The notes under the pieces are model-generated. The model searched no databases. It was not told where the DNA came from and saw nothing but the letters and a program-made list of their open reading frames with translations. A stretch of 20,390 nucleotides of DNA from Haemophilus parahaemolyticus. GTDB taxonomy: Bacteria > Pseudomonadota > Gammaproteobacteria > Enterobacterales > Pasteurellaceae. Numbering within the stretch: the stretch's first letter is position 1; each line of letters opens with the position of its first letter. A program made the translations under genes and the position numbers. The DNA lies in the NCBI RefSeq assembly GCF_018373095.1, contig NZ_JAHAHT010000026.1, positions 1 to 20,390 on the forward strand, read 5' to 3'. Positions 1 through 5,576 of the stretch are shown here, piece by piece.

Positions 1-58
1 TGGTGTCATCGCTGCAGTGGTGGCATTAACGATTATCCCGTTATTCTTTAATGTATAA
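1..58 (+). CDS. C-terminal end of a membrane protein (partial)
   Basis: An open frame enters from the left edge and ends at TAA 56-58. The 18 visible residues (GVIAAVVALTIIPLFFNV) are almost all hydrophobic, as in the last membrane helix of a transporter. A lactate or other carboxylate permease would suit the lldEFG genes that follow, but this tail does not resemble the C-terminus of E. coli LldP as I recall it, so the family is not assigned. The inverted uptake-signal pair right after the stop probably ends this transcript. Confidence 0.6.
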   Translation, partial: GVIAAVVALTIIPLFFNV

Positions 59-63
59 CGAAA

Positions 64-110
64 ACAAGCGGTCAACATCTGCAAACGTTTTGTAAAACAT
101 AACCGCTTGT
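64..110. terminator. Inverted uptake-signal pair, probable terminator stem
   Basis: ACAAGCGGT (64-72) and ACCGCTTGT (102-110) are perfect 9-bp inverted copies of the Apl-type DNA uptake signal. Each also carries its A/T-rich secondary block inside the loop (TGCAAA near 79-85, TTTTGTAAA near 88-96). Closely spaced inverted uptake signals after stop codons are a known Pasteurellaceae arrangement thought to act as terminators. There is no strong T-tract after the stem, so terminator function is inferred. Confidence 0.6.
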
Positions 111-113
111 AGG

Positions 114-174
114 GTGTGTGAACCTTTGATTCACGCACGCAGAAGTAAAATTTATGCGTGGATTTTCAATCCAC
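114..174 (+). promoter_or_regulatory. Leader with overlapping alternative stems upstream of lldE
   Basis: Four complementary segments overlap in turn. Segment 114-122 pairs with 130-138 (9 bp, one G-T). Segment 129-137 pairs with 155-163 (9 bp, one G-T). Segment 158-164 pairs with 168-174 (perfect 7 bp, loop TTC). Each middle segment can therefore use only one partner, as in an attenuator, and a terminator-like hairpin follows at 194-217. This is a structural observation; no known riboswitch class was recognised. Confidence 0.35.
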
Positions 175-193
175 AGACTCTACCCCAGAAATC

Positions 194-220
194 AAAAGGA
201 AGCATTTGCTTCCTTTTGTC
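194..220 (+). terminator. Rho-independent-type hairpin before lldE
   Basis: AAAAGGAAGC (194-203) and GCTTCCTTTT (208-217) form a perfect 10-bp stem with an ATTT loop. The A-tract and T-tract are part of the stem, so it could work on either strand. It lies 60 nt before the lldE start, so it either ends the upstream transcript or attenuates lldEFG. Confidence 0.6.
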
Positions 221-277
221 ATTTATGGCCTTTTAAATACGATTTTTTCTTATTTTTATTTAATGTGGGGAATTCAA

Positions 278-1015
278 ATGAATGTGAATTTTTATGTAAC
301 CTGTATCGCCGACATTGTGAAAAGTAATGTGGCAAAAAACAGCGTGTTATTACTCGAAAAACTTGGATGTAATGTTATTTTCCTTGAAAAACAAGGATGT
401 TGTGGACAACCTGCAATTAACAGCGGATATGCAAAGGATGCCGTAGCAGGAATGAAAAAATTAGTTGAAACTTTTGAAGTGAATGATTATCCAATTGTAG
501 CCCCTGCGGGTTCTTGCGTATATGCAATCAAAAACTACTCAGAATATTTCACTCGTTTTGGTGAACCTGAATGGGCAAAACGTGCAGAAAAAGTTGCAAA
601 TCGTTTCCACGATTTAACCGCTTTTATTGTGAATGTTTTAGGCAAAACCAACGTGGGCGCACGTTTAACAGGTAAAGCCGTTTATCACCCATCTTGCAGC
701 TTAACGCGTAAATTAGGCGTGGTGAATGAGCCATTAACCCTGCTTCAGAATGTAAAAGGGTTAGAACTTTTACCAATCCATAACCAACAAACCTGCTGTG
801 GTTTTGGTGGTACATTCTCGGTAAAAATGGCAGAAATTTCAGGTGAAATGGTAACAGAAAAAGTCGTGAATATCTCAGAAGTAGAGCCAGACTATTTAGT
901 CGGTGCAGATGTCAGCTGCTTAATGAACATTGCAGGTCGTTTAAGTCGTGAAGGTAAAAACGTAAAAGTAATGCACATCGCAGAAGTGCTAATGCAAGAA
1001 GAAGGAGAAGCGTAA
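278..1015 (+). CDS. lldE: L-lactate oxidation iron-sulfur subunit LldE (LutA/YkgE)
   Basis: This 245-residue protein is one of three subunits of the LutABC/LldEFG complex, which oxidises L-lactate to pyruvate and passes electrons to the respiratory chain. It has the two cysteine-rich CCG domains of the heterodisulfide-reductase-like family: C9, C41-C42-G43 and C80 in the first, C140, C173-C174-G175 and C214 in the second. The frame is open further upstream to a GTG at 158, but that would run through the terminator-like hairpin. The ATG at 278, preceded by GTGGGG and starting MNVNFYVTC, matches the family N-terminus. The stop is 1 nt before lldF, so the two are surely cotranscribed. Confidence 0.93.
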   Translation: MNVNFYVTCIADIVKSNVAKNSVLLLEKLGCNVIFLEKQGCCGQPAINSGYAKDAVAGMKKLVETFEVNDYPIVAPAGSCVYAIKNYSEYFTRFGEPEWAKRAEKVANRFHDLTAFIVNVLGKTNVGARLTGKAVYHPSCSLTRKLGVVNEPLTLLQNVKGLELLPIHNQQTCCGFGGTFSVKMAEISGEMVTEKVVNISEVEPDYLVGADVSCLMNIAGRLSREGKNVKVMHIAEVLMQEEGEA

Positions 1016-1016
1016 G

Positions 1017-2426
1017 ATGTCACATTTACAAACCAGTCACTTGCCGTTTAAACAACGTGTAGAACAACAAGTTAATAACGAAATTATGCGTAAAGCGGTA
1101 GTAAAAGCACAAGAAACTATCGGTGCAAACCGCCAAAAAATGGTGGACGAATTAGGCAACTGGGAAGAGTGGCGAGAGCTTTCTAAACAATTCCGTAACC
1201 ACGTTTTAGCGAACTTAGACGCATACCTTTACCAATTAAGCGAAAAAGTGACTCAAAATGGAGGGAAAGTCTTTTTTGCAGAAACTGCAGAAGAAGCGAC
1301 CGCTTATATTCGCCAAGTTGCATTAGAAAAAAAGGCGAAAACCATTGTGAAATCAAAATCAATGGTGACTGAAGAAATCGGGATGAACCACGTTTTAGAA
1401 GCAGAAGGCATCAAAGTGGTGGAAACCGACTTAGGCGAATACTTACTACAAATCGTGGGTGATAAACCTTCTCACATTGTTGTGCCTGCAATTCACAAAG
1501 ATCGCCACCGTATTCGTAAAGAATTGCATGAAGTTTTAGGTTATGAAGGCAGTGAACAACCAGAAGAGATGAACGCTTTTGTGCGTAAAACCTTACGCAA
1601 AGATTTTTTAGAAGCCGATATTGGGATTTCAGGTTGTAACTTTGCTGTGCCAGAAACAGGTTCTGTCTGCTTGGTAACGAATGAAGGTAACTTACGTTTA
1701 GCCACCACAGTGCCAAAAACACATATCGCAGTAATGGGAATGGAGCGTATTGCCCCAACGTTCAAAGAAGTGGACGTGTTAATCACCATGCTTTGCCGTA
1801 GTGCGGTAGGTGCAAAATTAACAGCATATAATACTTGGTTAACTGGCCCTCGCTTAGAAGGCGAAGTTGATGGTCCTGAAGATTTCCACTTAGTTATCGT
1901 TGATAACGGTCGTTCTAAAATTTTAGAAAGCGAATTTGAAGAAGTTTTACGTTGTATCCGTTGTGGTGCGTGCTTGAACACTTGCCCTGCGTATCGCCAA
2001 ATCGGCGGTCACGGTTATGGGTCAATCTATCCAGGACCAATCGGAGCGGTAATATCTCCGTTACTTGGTGGTTACGATGAATTCAAAGAGTTACCTTATG
2101 CTTGTTCACTTTGTAATGCGTGTAATAGCGTTTGTCCTGTAAAAATTCCACTGGCACAACTTATCTTAAAACACCGTGAGAAATTGGTGGAAGAAGGTTG
2201 CACACCGAAACTTGAACAAATTGAAATTAAAGGCTTCACCTTTGCTAACTCACACCCAGCCGTGTGGAATGCCAGCGTGAAAGTGGGTGCCAAATTGATG
2301 GGTAAACTGATCCGCAATGGTAAAGCGCCAATTCAAGCAGGTGCATTAGGTGAATGGACAAAAGCACGTGATTTACCAACCCCTGAAGGCGAAAGCTTCC
2401 GCGAGTGGTTTGCGAAACGTAAGTAA
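1017..2426 (+). CDS. lldF: L-lactate oxidation iron-sulfur protein LldF (LutB/YkgF)
   Basis: This 469-residue protein is the electron-transfer subunit of the LldEFG lactate-oxidising complex. The N-terminal two thirds is a LUD domain. Two 4Fe-4S ferredoxin motifs follow: C313-x2-C316-x2-C319-x3-C323-P and C363-x2-C366-x2-C369-x3-C373-P. The order and length fit full-length LutB. The start lies 1 nt after the lldE stop, with the Shine-Dalgarno GAAGGAG inside the end of lldE, so translation is probably coupled. A two-part hairpin separates it from lldG. Confidence 0.95.
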   Translation: MSHLQTSHLPFKQRVEQQVNNEIMRKAVVKAQETIGANRQKMVDELGNWEEWRELSKQFRNHVLANLDAYLYQLSEKVTQNGGKVFFAETAEEATAYIRQVALEKKAKTIVKSKSMVTEEIGMNHVLEAEGIKVVETDLGEYLLQIVGDKPSHIVVPAIHKDRHRIRKELHEVLGYEGSEQPEEMNAFVRKTLRKDFLEADIGISGCNFAVPETGSVCLVTNEGNLRLATTVPKTHIAVMGMERIAPTFKEVDVLITMLCRSAVGAKLTAYNTWLTGPRLEGEVDGPEDFHLVIVDNGRSKILESEFEEVLRCIRCGACLNTCPAYRQIGGHGYGSIYPGPIGAVISPLLGGYDEFKELPYACSLCNACNSVCPVKIPLAQLILKHREKLVEEGCTPKLEQIEIKGFTFANSHPAVWNASVKVGAKLMGKLIRNGKAPIQAGALGEWTKARDLPTPEGESFREWFAKRK

Positions 2427-2427
2427 T

Positions 2428-2476
2428 TAGATGCTCAAGCTCTCTCCCCTTATGGGAGAGAGAAACTTTGCATCTA
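2428..2476 (+). other. Two-tier stem-loop between lldF and lldG
   Basis: TAGATGC (2428-2434) pairs perfectly with GCATCTA (2470-2476). Inside it, CTCTCTCCC (2440-2448) pairs with GGGAGAGAG (2454-2462) around a CTTAT loop. No T-run follows, so it is not a classic terminator. An intra-operon mRNA-stability or attenuation element, or a small palindromic repeat, would fit. Confidence 0.6.
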
Positions 2477-2502
2477 TTTTCATCATAACTAAGGACATAA
2501 AA

Positions 2503-3201
2503 ATGAACCTAGAAAACAGAGAGAATTTCTTAAATAAATTAGCGGCGAAAATGGGGCGTGAACGCAAACTCGTACCAGATCAAATGGAAGCTCCAGTAAA
2601 CGATCACCCAACAACCCGTTTAACGCACCTTTCACAACAAGAGTTGTGTAACGAATTTATAAGTTTTGCTAAAGTATTGTTGGTTGATGTGGTGGAAACC
2701 AAAGAAGCTGATGTAGCACAAGCGGTGCTAAATGTCTGCCAAAAATATGGCGGTGGTAGTGTAGTGTTAAATAACGATGTACGCTTGGCAGAGCTTGGCA
2801 TTACTGATGCTGTAAAAGCAAACTTCGACAGCTATGTATGGGATTTTAGCAAAGATGAAGAGAACATCGAAAAATCTGCTGCAGCCAACATCGGTATTGT
2901 CCATGGAGAATATGGCTTAGCGGAATCGGGCGGTATTGTGTTATTTGCCACCAAAGATAACGGACGCTCAACTAGCTTGCTCCCAACCACCTCTATAGTA
3001 GTTGTGCGTAAAAGCAAAGTATTACCGCGTGTGGCACAATTAGCCCAAATTCTGCACGAAAAAGCACAAGCAGGCGAACGTATGCCGTCTTGTATCAATA
3101 TCATCTCTGGTCCAAGTGCGACCGCAGATATTGAGTTGATCAAAGTTGTTGGCGTACATGGCCCAGTGTCAAAAATCTATGTGGTAATTGACGATCTATA
3201 A
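2503..3201 (+). CDS. lldG: L-lactate oxidation LUD-domain protein LldG (LutC/YkgG)
   Basis: This 232-residue protein is the third subunit of the LldEFG lactate-oxidation complex and consists of a single LUD (lactate utilisation) domain. The stretch ENIEKSAAANIGIVHGEYGL followed by an AESGGIV motif is typical of this family. The frame stays open back to an ATG at 2431, but that lies inside the intergenic hairpin. The ATG at 2503 follows AAGGACATAAAA, an SD at proper spacing, and gives the usual family length (E. coli YkgG is about 231 residues). It is the last gene of the operon, and a tRNA promoter begins about 70 nt downstream. Confidence 0.93.
   Translation: MNLENRENFLNKLAAKMGRERKLVPDQMEAPVNDHPTTRLTHLSQQELCNEFISFAKVLLVDVVETKEADVAQAVLNVCQKYGGGSVVLNNDVRLAELGITDAVKANFDSYVWDFSKDEENIEKSAAANIGIVHGEYGLAESGGIVLFATKDNGRSTSLLPTTSIVVVRKSKVLPRVAQLAQILHEKAQAGERMPSCINIISGPSATADIELIKVVGVHGPVSKIYVVIDDL
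2718..2726 (+). repeat. DNA uptake signal within lldG
   Basis: ACAAGCGGT, a perfect 9-base core, followed by G rather than C. Confidence 0.65.
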
Positions 3202-3270
3202 AGCGATCTATTTAAGAACTAACAGGATGCAAGATTTGCTCTAAAAAGCACCGCTTGCAACAGAAAAGGC

Positions 3271-3299
3271 TTGCATTCAAATCTCTTTTTCAATAGAAT
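3271..3299 (+). promoter_or_regulatory. Sigma-70 promoter for tRNA-Val
   Basis: TTGCAT (3271-3276) and TAGAAT (3294-3299) are separated by exactly 17 nt and end 13 nt before the mature tRNA 5' end. A loose dyad AGATTTG (3232-3238) / CAAATCT (3278-3284) overlaps this region. It might help end the lld transcript, but its loop is long. Confidence 0.7.
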
Positions 3300-3312
3300 A
3301 TAAAGTATTCAT

Positions 3313-3389
3313 GCGACTATAGCTCAGTTGGTTAGAGCACCACCTTGACATGGTGGGGGTCACTGGTTCGAGTCCAGCTAGTCGCACCA
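3313..3389 (+). tRNA. tRNA-Val (GAC)
   Basis: A 77-nt cloverleaf. The acceptor stem GCGACTA pairs with TAGTCGC, followed by discriminator A and an encoded CCA (3387-3389). The D-arm AGCTCAGTTGGTTAGAGC and T-loop GGTTCGAGTCC are standard. The anticodon stem CCACC/GGTGG encloses TTGACAT, giving anticodon GAC at 3347-3349. The body closely follows the E. coli tRNA-Val(GAC) pattern. Its 3' end borders the accessory island, as expected for an integrase target. Confidence 0.97.
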
Positions 3390-3411
3390 TATATTTATTT
3401 CAAACCATATC

Positions 3412-3435
3412 AAACCCTCTCAAATGAGGGTTTTT
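3412..3435 (+). terminator. Terminator of tRNA-Val
   Basis: AAACCCTC (3412-3419) pairs with GAGGGTTT (3426-3433) around TCAAAT, with the T-run continuing to 3435. It lies 22 nt after the CCA end, a classic intrinsic terminator. Confidence 0.9.
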
Positions 3436-3496
3436 ATTTAGTTAAATCAAGCTATTATCCGTTTTAACTCTCTCAATCCCTATCAAATCTTATAAA

Positions 3497-3605
3497 TTTG
3501 GTATTATATTTAGTAAGTATTTTAAGTGATTTTTCTATTTGTAATATCAAAAAGCTGACATAATACCAAAATCACTTATTATTTTTCCTATTTTGTAATA
3601 CCAAA
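3497..3605. repeat. Four copies of an 11-bp motif before the integrase fragment
   Basis: The motif RTAATAYCAAA occurs at 3541-3551 (GTAATATCAAA), 3560-3570 (ATAATACCAAA) and 3595-3605 (GTAATACCAAA), and inverted at 3497-3507 (TTTGGTATTAT). Two copies sit in a longer imperfect direct repeat (3531-3551 and 3583-3605, TTTTCTATTT or TTTTCCTATTTT before the motif). Short repeats between a tRNA 3' end and an integrase gene are typical arm-type sites for a tyrosine recombinase. That role is inferred. Confidence 0.6.
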
Positions 3606-3614
3606 GGGGATTAT

Positions 3615-3701
3615 ATGGTGGTTTCGGTAAAACCATTAAGCAGTTCAGAAATCAATAATGCCAAGCCAAAAGAAAAAGATTATACGTTGTTGTTGAAATA
3701 A
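3615..3701 (+). pseudogene. Integrase N-terminal fragment (P4-type arm-binding domain)
   Basis: ATG 3615, preceded by AAAGGGGA, opens a 28-residue frame ending at TAA 3699. The peptide VKPLSSSEINNAKPKEKDYT resembles the start of P4-family tyrosine integrases, which begin with LTDTEIKNAKPKEKPYKL-like sequence. The remaining roughly 370 residues, including the catalytic domain, are missing. Its position, 225 nt after the tRNA-Val end and in the same orientation, is where such an integrase would sit. The match is short and recognised from memory, so it is a good but unproven call. Confidence 0.55.
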
Positions 3702-3706
3702 GAGTT

Positions 3707-3849
3707 GAGATTGTGTGCAAATAAAGTGGATAGGGTGCGTGAGTATGTGGAAAGCAGAAAAGATTGAAGACGGGATTAGTGCTAGACACTATCGGAGGAG
3801 GGAGTCGGAGAGTGTACATAACCGATTTTCAGCGTTCCTGTGGGCTTAA
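3707..3849 (+). other. Unrecognised open stretch, probable gene debris
   Basis: After the integrase fragment one frame stays open up to TAA 3847-3849. It contains a possible ATG start (MWKAEKIEDGISARHY...). The first frame also reads KVDRVREYVESRKD before a stop. I recognise no family in any frame. The composition is more G-rich than the flanks. Most likely leftover island DNA after a deletion. Confidence 0.2.
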
Positions 3850-3858
3850 GCTCGACCG

Positions 3859-3886
3859 AACAAAAGCCCAATAGGGGCTTTTGTTT
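3859..3886. terminator. Terminator at the end of the antitoxin gene
   Basis: AACAAAAGCCC (3859-3869) and GGGCTTTTGTT (3875-3885) form a perfect 11-bp stem around AATAG. The right arm overlaps the antitoxin stop codon (complement of 3885-3887). For the minus-strand toxin-antitoxin transcript the left arm supplies the U-rich tail. Confidence 0.75.
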
Positions 3887-4232
3887 AGAAATCTAATTGA
3901 CTTGGATTGATGCCAAGAGCATTTGCCATTTTTATGCGAGTTGTTTTCCGCAAGGTCTGTGAATTTTCGTGTTGTGAATAAGCAGCTTGAGAAATGCCTA
4001 AACGGCTTGCAACTTCAGCTTGGGTTAAACCTAAGTGTTCACGCCACGCTCGAAGAGCAGAGTAATCATTCAATAAAGCCAATTTAGCGACCGCTTCTGG
4101 AATTCCTGTTTCAAGCGGATCGGCAAAGTTGGCTTTTTGTTTGAGCCAATTAAGGGTAGCAATAGGGAGTACAGCAAAAGCAGGTACGCCCTGCTCATTA
4201 TTGATATATTGGATATTAGTAAGTGCGTTCAT
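3885..4232 (-). CDS. XRE-family antitoxin of a type II toxin-antitoxin pair
   Basis: A 115-residue predicted DNA-binding antitoxin. The N-terminal part (INNEQGVPAFAVLPIATLNW) looks like a toxin-binding segment. The C-terminal half holds an XRE/Cro-type helix-turn-helix (LGLTQAEVASRLGISQAAYS), which would let it repress its own operon. The frame extends to a TTG at 4262, but the ATG at 4232, preceded by an AAAGAG-rich stretch, gives the natural start. It overlaps the 3' end of the upstream toxin gene by 17 nt, so the two are translated as a unit. No stop or frameshift interrupts it. Toxin neutralisation is inferred from family and pairing. Confidence 0.85.
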   Translation of the reverse strand: MNALTNIQYINNEQGVPAFAVLPIATLNWLKQKANFADPLETGIPEAVAKLALLNDYSALRAWREHLGLTQAEVASRLGISQAAYSQHENSQTLRKTTRIKMANALGINPSQLDF

Positions 4233-4467
4233 CTCTTTTTTTAACCTCTTTAATAGAAACAATGCTCATTGTATTACCTACGATATTAAAGAAAATTCGG
4301 TAATCGCCAACTCGATAACGATATTCATAAGTATGGTTTGTTAATGCCTTAATGTTAGTGCAATCAGGAAAATTTTTGAGCATTTCGCATTTCTCAATAA
4401 TGTGGGCTTTGCTCGGGATTTTTCTTAATTGCTTTAATGCTTTCGGTTGGTAGATGAGTTCTTTCAT
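4216..4467 (-). CDS. RelE/ParE-superfamily toxin
   Basis: An 83-residue small basic protein starting MKELIYQPKALKQLRKIP, with the core YEYRYRVGDYRIFFNI that is typical of RelE-fold mRNA interferases. In this fold the conserved arginines and the YR(V/I)xxYR strand lie near the active site. It precedes its antitoxin on the minus strand, the toxin-first order seen in HigBA-like loci. The length is normal and the frame intact, so it is probably functional. The specific subfamily is not assigned. Confidence 0.85.
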   Translation of the reverse strand: MKELIYQPKALKQLRKIPSKAHIIEKCEMLKNFPDCTNIKALTNHTYEYRYRVGDYRIFFNIVGNTMSIVSIKEVKKRDERTY

Positions 4468-4496
4468 AGTAATAAGACCAATTGTTTATGAAGAGC

Positions 4497-4524
4497 ATTT
4501 TATAAGATTTATAAGTTTTCACAA
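4497..4524 (-). promoter_or_regulatory. Promoter of the intact toxin-antitoxin operon
   Basis: Read on the minus strand, TTGTGA (4524-4519) and TAAAAT (4502-4497) lie 16 nt apart, about 30 nt upstream of the toxin ATG. The spacer holds tandem TTATAA steps (TTATAAATCTTATAA), a plausible operator for the helix-turn-helix antitoxin. Confidence 0.45.
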
Positions 4525-4543
4525 GTTGTTTTAAGGATTTTCT

Positions 4544-4675
4544 ATGTCAGACGTGAAAGGAAAATCCACGTCTGATGGCGTGGTTACTCACCAAAGCCTT
4601 TGTCGAAGACAAGGCAAGCGGTCAAATTCCGCCAATTTTTTGCAAAATAAAACTCTCCGAAGAGGGGTCAATTAG
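4544..4675 (+). other. Short open frame overlaid on three hairpins
   Basis: ATG 4544 has a good Shine-Dalgarno (AAGGA, 7 nt spacing) and opens a 43-residue frame (MSDVKGKSTSDGVVTHQS...) ending at TAG 4673. It resembles no family I know, and its second half merely reads through an uptake signal. The same DNA holds stems TCAGACGTG/CACGTCTGA (4547-4555/4567-4575), TGGT/ACCA (4581-4584/4590-4593) and GCCTTTGTC/GACAAGGC (4596-4604/4608-4615, one bulge), then a T-run near 4636. It may be a truncated gene start or an RNA element. Confidence 0.25.
4614..4647 (+). repeat. Extended DNA uptake signal
   Basis: GCAAGCGGTCAAATT followed by AATTTTTTGCAAAA is a near-perfect full-length Apl-type uptake signal, the best one inside the island. 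Its presence shows this DNA has resided in, or was taken up from, a related Pasteurellaceae. Confidence 0.8.
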
Positions 4676-4962
4676 GCGTGGGTAGCTTGTTTTACTTCAA
4701 AAGTTAAATTCAACGCTCGCATCACTTTTAATACGGTTGAAAAGGTTGGATTTCCCTTGCCTGAAAAGGCTTTGTATAACCCCTCACGGCTTACGCCAGC
4801 TTCCCTAGCAATTCAGCTCATATTACAAGCTTTCGTAATATCACCAAGGGCAGACAAAATCAAATCCACATTATACTCTTTCAGCACCTCATTTAAATAA
4901 AGTTGGATTTCCTCTTCACTTCTCAAATGTTCCGCCATTTCAAAATCTTATAATTCAACCAT
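4672..4962 (-). pseudogene. Broken HI1420-type antitoxin gene
   Basis: Conceptual translation gives a full-length (97-codon) protein of the HI1420-like addiction-module antidote family, with EEEIQLYLNEVLKEYN, LSALGDITKACNMS and REGLYKAFSGKGNPTFST in the right order. Two in-frame stops interrupt it: TAA at codon 5 (4950-4948), probably from a lysine AAA, and TGA at codon 50 (4815-4813), probably from a glutamine CAA next to MS_IAREAGVS. Translation could restart at the Met shortly after the first stop, but the second stop removes the helix-turn-helix half. It starts 1 nt after the toxin remnant's stop, the usual order for this family. Confidence 0.85.
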
Positions 4963-4963
4963 A

Positions 4964-5237
4964 TTACACTCCTAATTCTTTCGCTAAGGCTTTCACCTTT
5001 TTAATATCATTCTCTTGACTAGCTTTATCGCTCGCACAAAGTAAAATCACAATCACGCCATTCTGGTTTTTCAAATAAATCCGATAACCTTTGCCATCCG
5101 TAATACGTAATTCAGAATTACCCATCTGCAACCGCTTAATTCTGGTTTGAATTTTTGCCCTTGCTCGCAAGTCTTTTAAATTATCAAGCCATTGTTTAAA
5201 AATTGCAGTCTTGTTTTAAAGTCATTTTCAAGACCAT
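4964..5237 (-). pseudogene. Broken HI1419-type RelE/ParE toxin gene
   Basis: The family core is plain: KTAIFKQWLDNLKDLRARAK, then SELRITDGKGYRIYLK and ILLCASDKASQENDIKKVKA. Two defects are visible. The likely start (ATG 5237, preceded by AAGGGA) is one frame off from the body, consistent with loss of one A in the AAAA run near 5216-5219. Between RLQMGN and SELRI the roughly 10-15 residues normally present (a GDxKxVGxGV-like stretch) are missing. The surviving 68-residue frame starts only at a TTG at 5170. Toxin and partner antitoxin are thus both dead. Confidence 0.8.
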
Positions 5238-5295
5238 TTTACACATTCCCTTAAAATGCTAAAATCCTGCCAATTATCCTAAAGAAAGAAAAAAC

Positions 5296-5412
5296 ATGAA
5301 CAGCTTTGAATTCCTTAGTAATCAAGTTGGCAAGATTGATGCCTTATTAGACGATAGGATTGTGCAATTCGGCTTAACTTTTAACTATTTCGCCGTGCTT
5401 ACAGGACAATGA
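5296..5412 (+). CDS. Short orphan open frame, possibly a truncated gene
   Basis: ATG 5296 opens a 38-residue frame, MNSFEFLSNQVGKIDALLDD then RIVQFGLTFNYFAVLTGQ, ending at TGA 5410. A purine-rich AAAGAAAG lies upstream at about the right distance. A second frame (MKDIIYVTLLEIVKLQKQN) starts at ATG 5409, overlapping the stop as ATGA, so this may be one gene split by a 1-nt shift. The amino-acid composition looks protein-like, but I recognise no family. It is probably the decayed right end of the island. Confidence 0.35.
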   Translation: MNSFEFLSNQVGKIDALLDDRIVQFGLTFNYFAVLTGQ

Positions 5413-5511
5413 AAGACATTATTTACGTGACATTATTAGAGATTGTAAAATTACAAAAACAAAACTGATCATCAAAAAAATACAATTGCTATTTTATCAC
5501 TCTTAAAAGAT

Positions 5512-5563
5512 TTGAAAATTTTTAAATTTTCAACTATTTGATTTTAAAAAGTTTTTTAAACTT
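5512..5563. other. AT-rich inverted repeats before sucC
   Basis: TTGAAAATTT (5512-5521) / AAATTTTCAA (5524-5533) and AAGTTT (5549-5554) / AAACTT (5558-5563) are perfect dyads in the 164 nt before sucC. The second sits just ahead of the sucC Shine-Dalgarno. They may end island transcripts or belong to the sucC leader. No convincing -35/-10 pair was found. Confidence 0.35.
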
Positions 5564-5576
5564 AAAAGGAAGTTAA

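Noticed and set aside
1..58. Assignment of the upstream fragment to lldP
   Set aside because: Only 18 hydrophobic residues are visible and they do not match the LldP C-terminus I recall, so the family was left open.
79..93. PurR-like GCAAACGTTT
   Set aside because: The central ten bases fit, but the flanks do not, and it lies in the loop between two uptake signals, whose TGCAAA blocks explain it.
158..277. 40-residue N-terminal extension of lldE from GTG 158
   Set aside because: It runs through the hairpin at 194-217 and has no family match. ATG 278 has an SD-like sequence and the conserved N-terminus.
1411..1981. Minus-strand open frames opposite lldF
   Set aside because: Low-complexity antisense translations of a well-conserved gene, with no start signals.
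4547..4615. CRISPR-like palindromes
   Set aside because: The three stems differ in sequence and have no regular repeat-spacer pattern.
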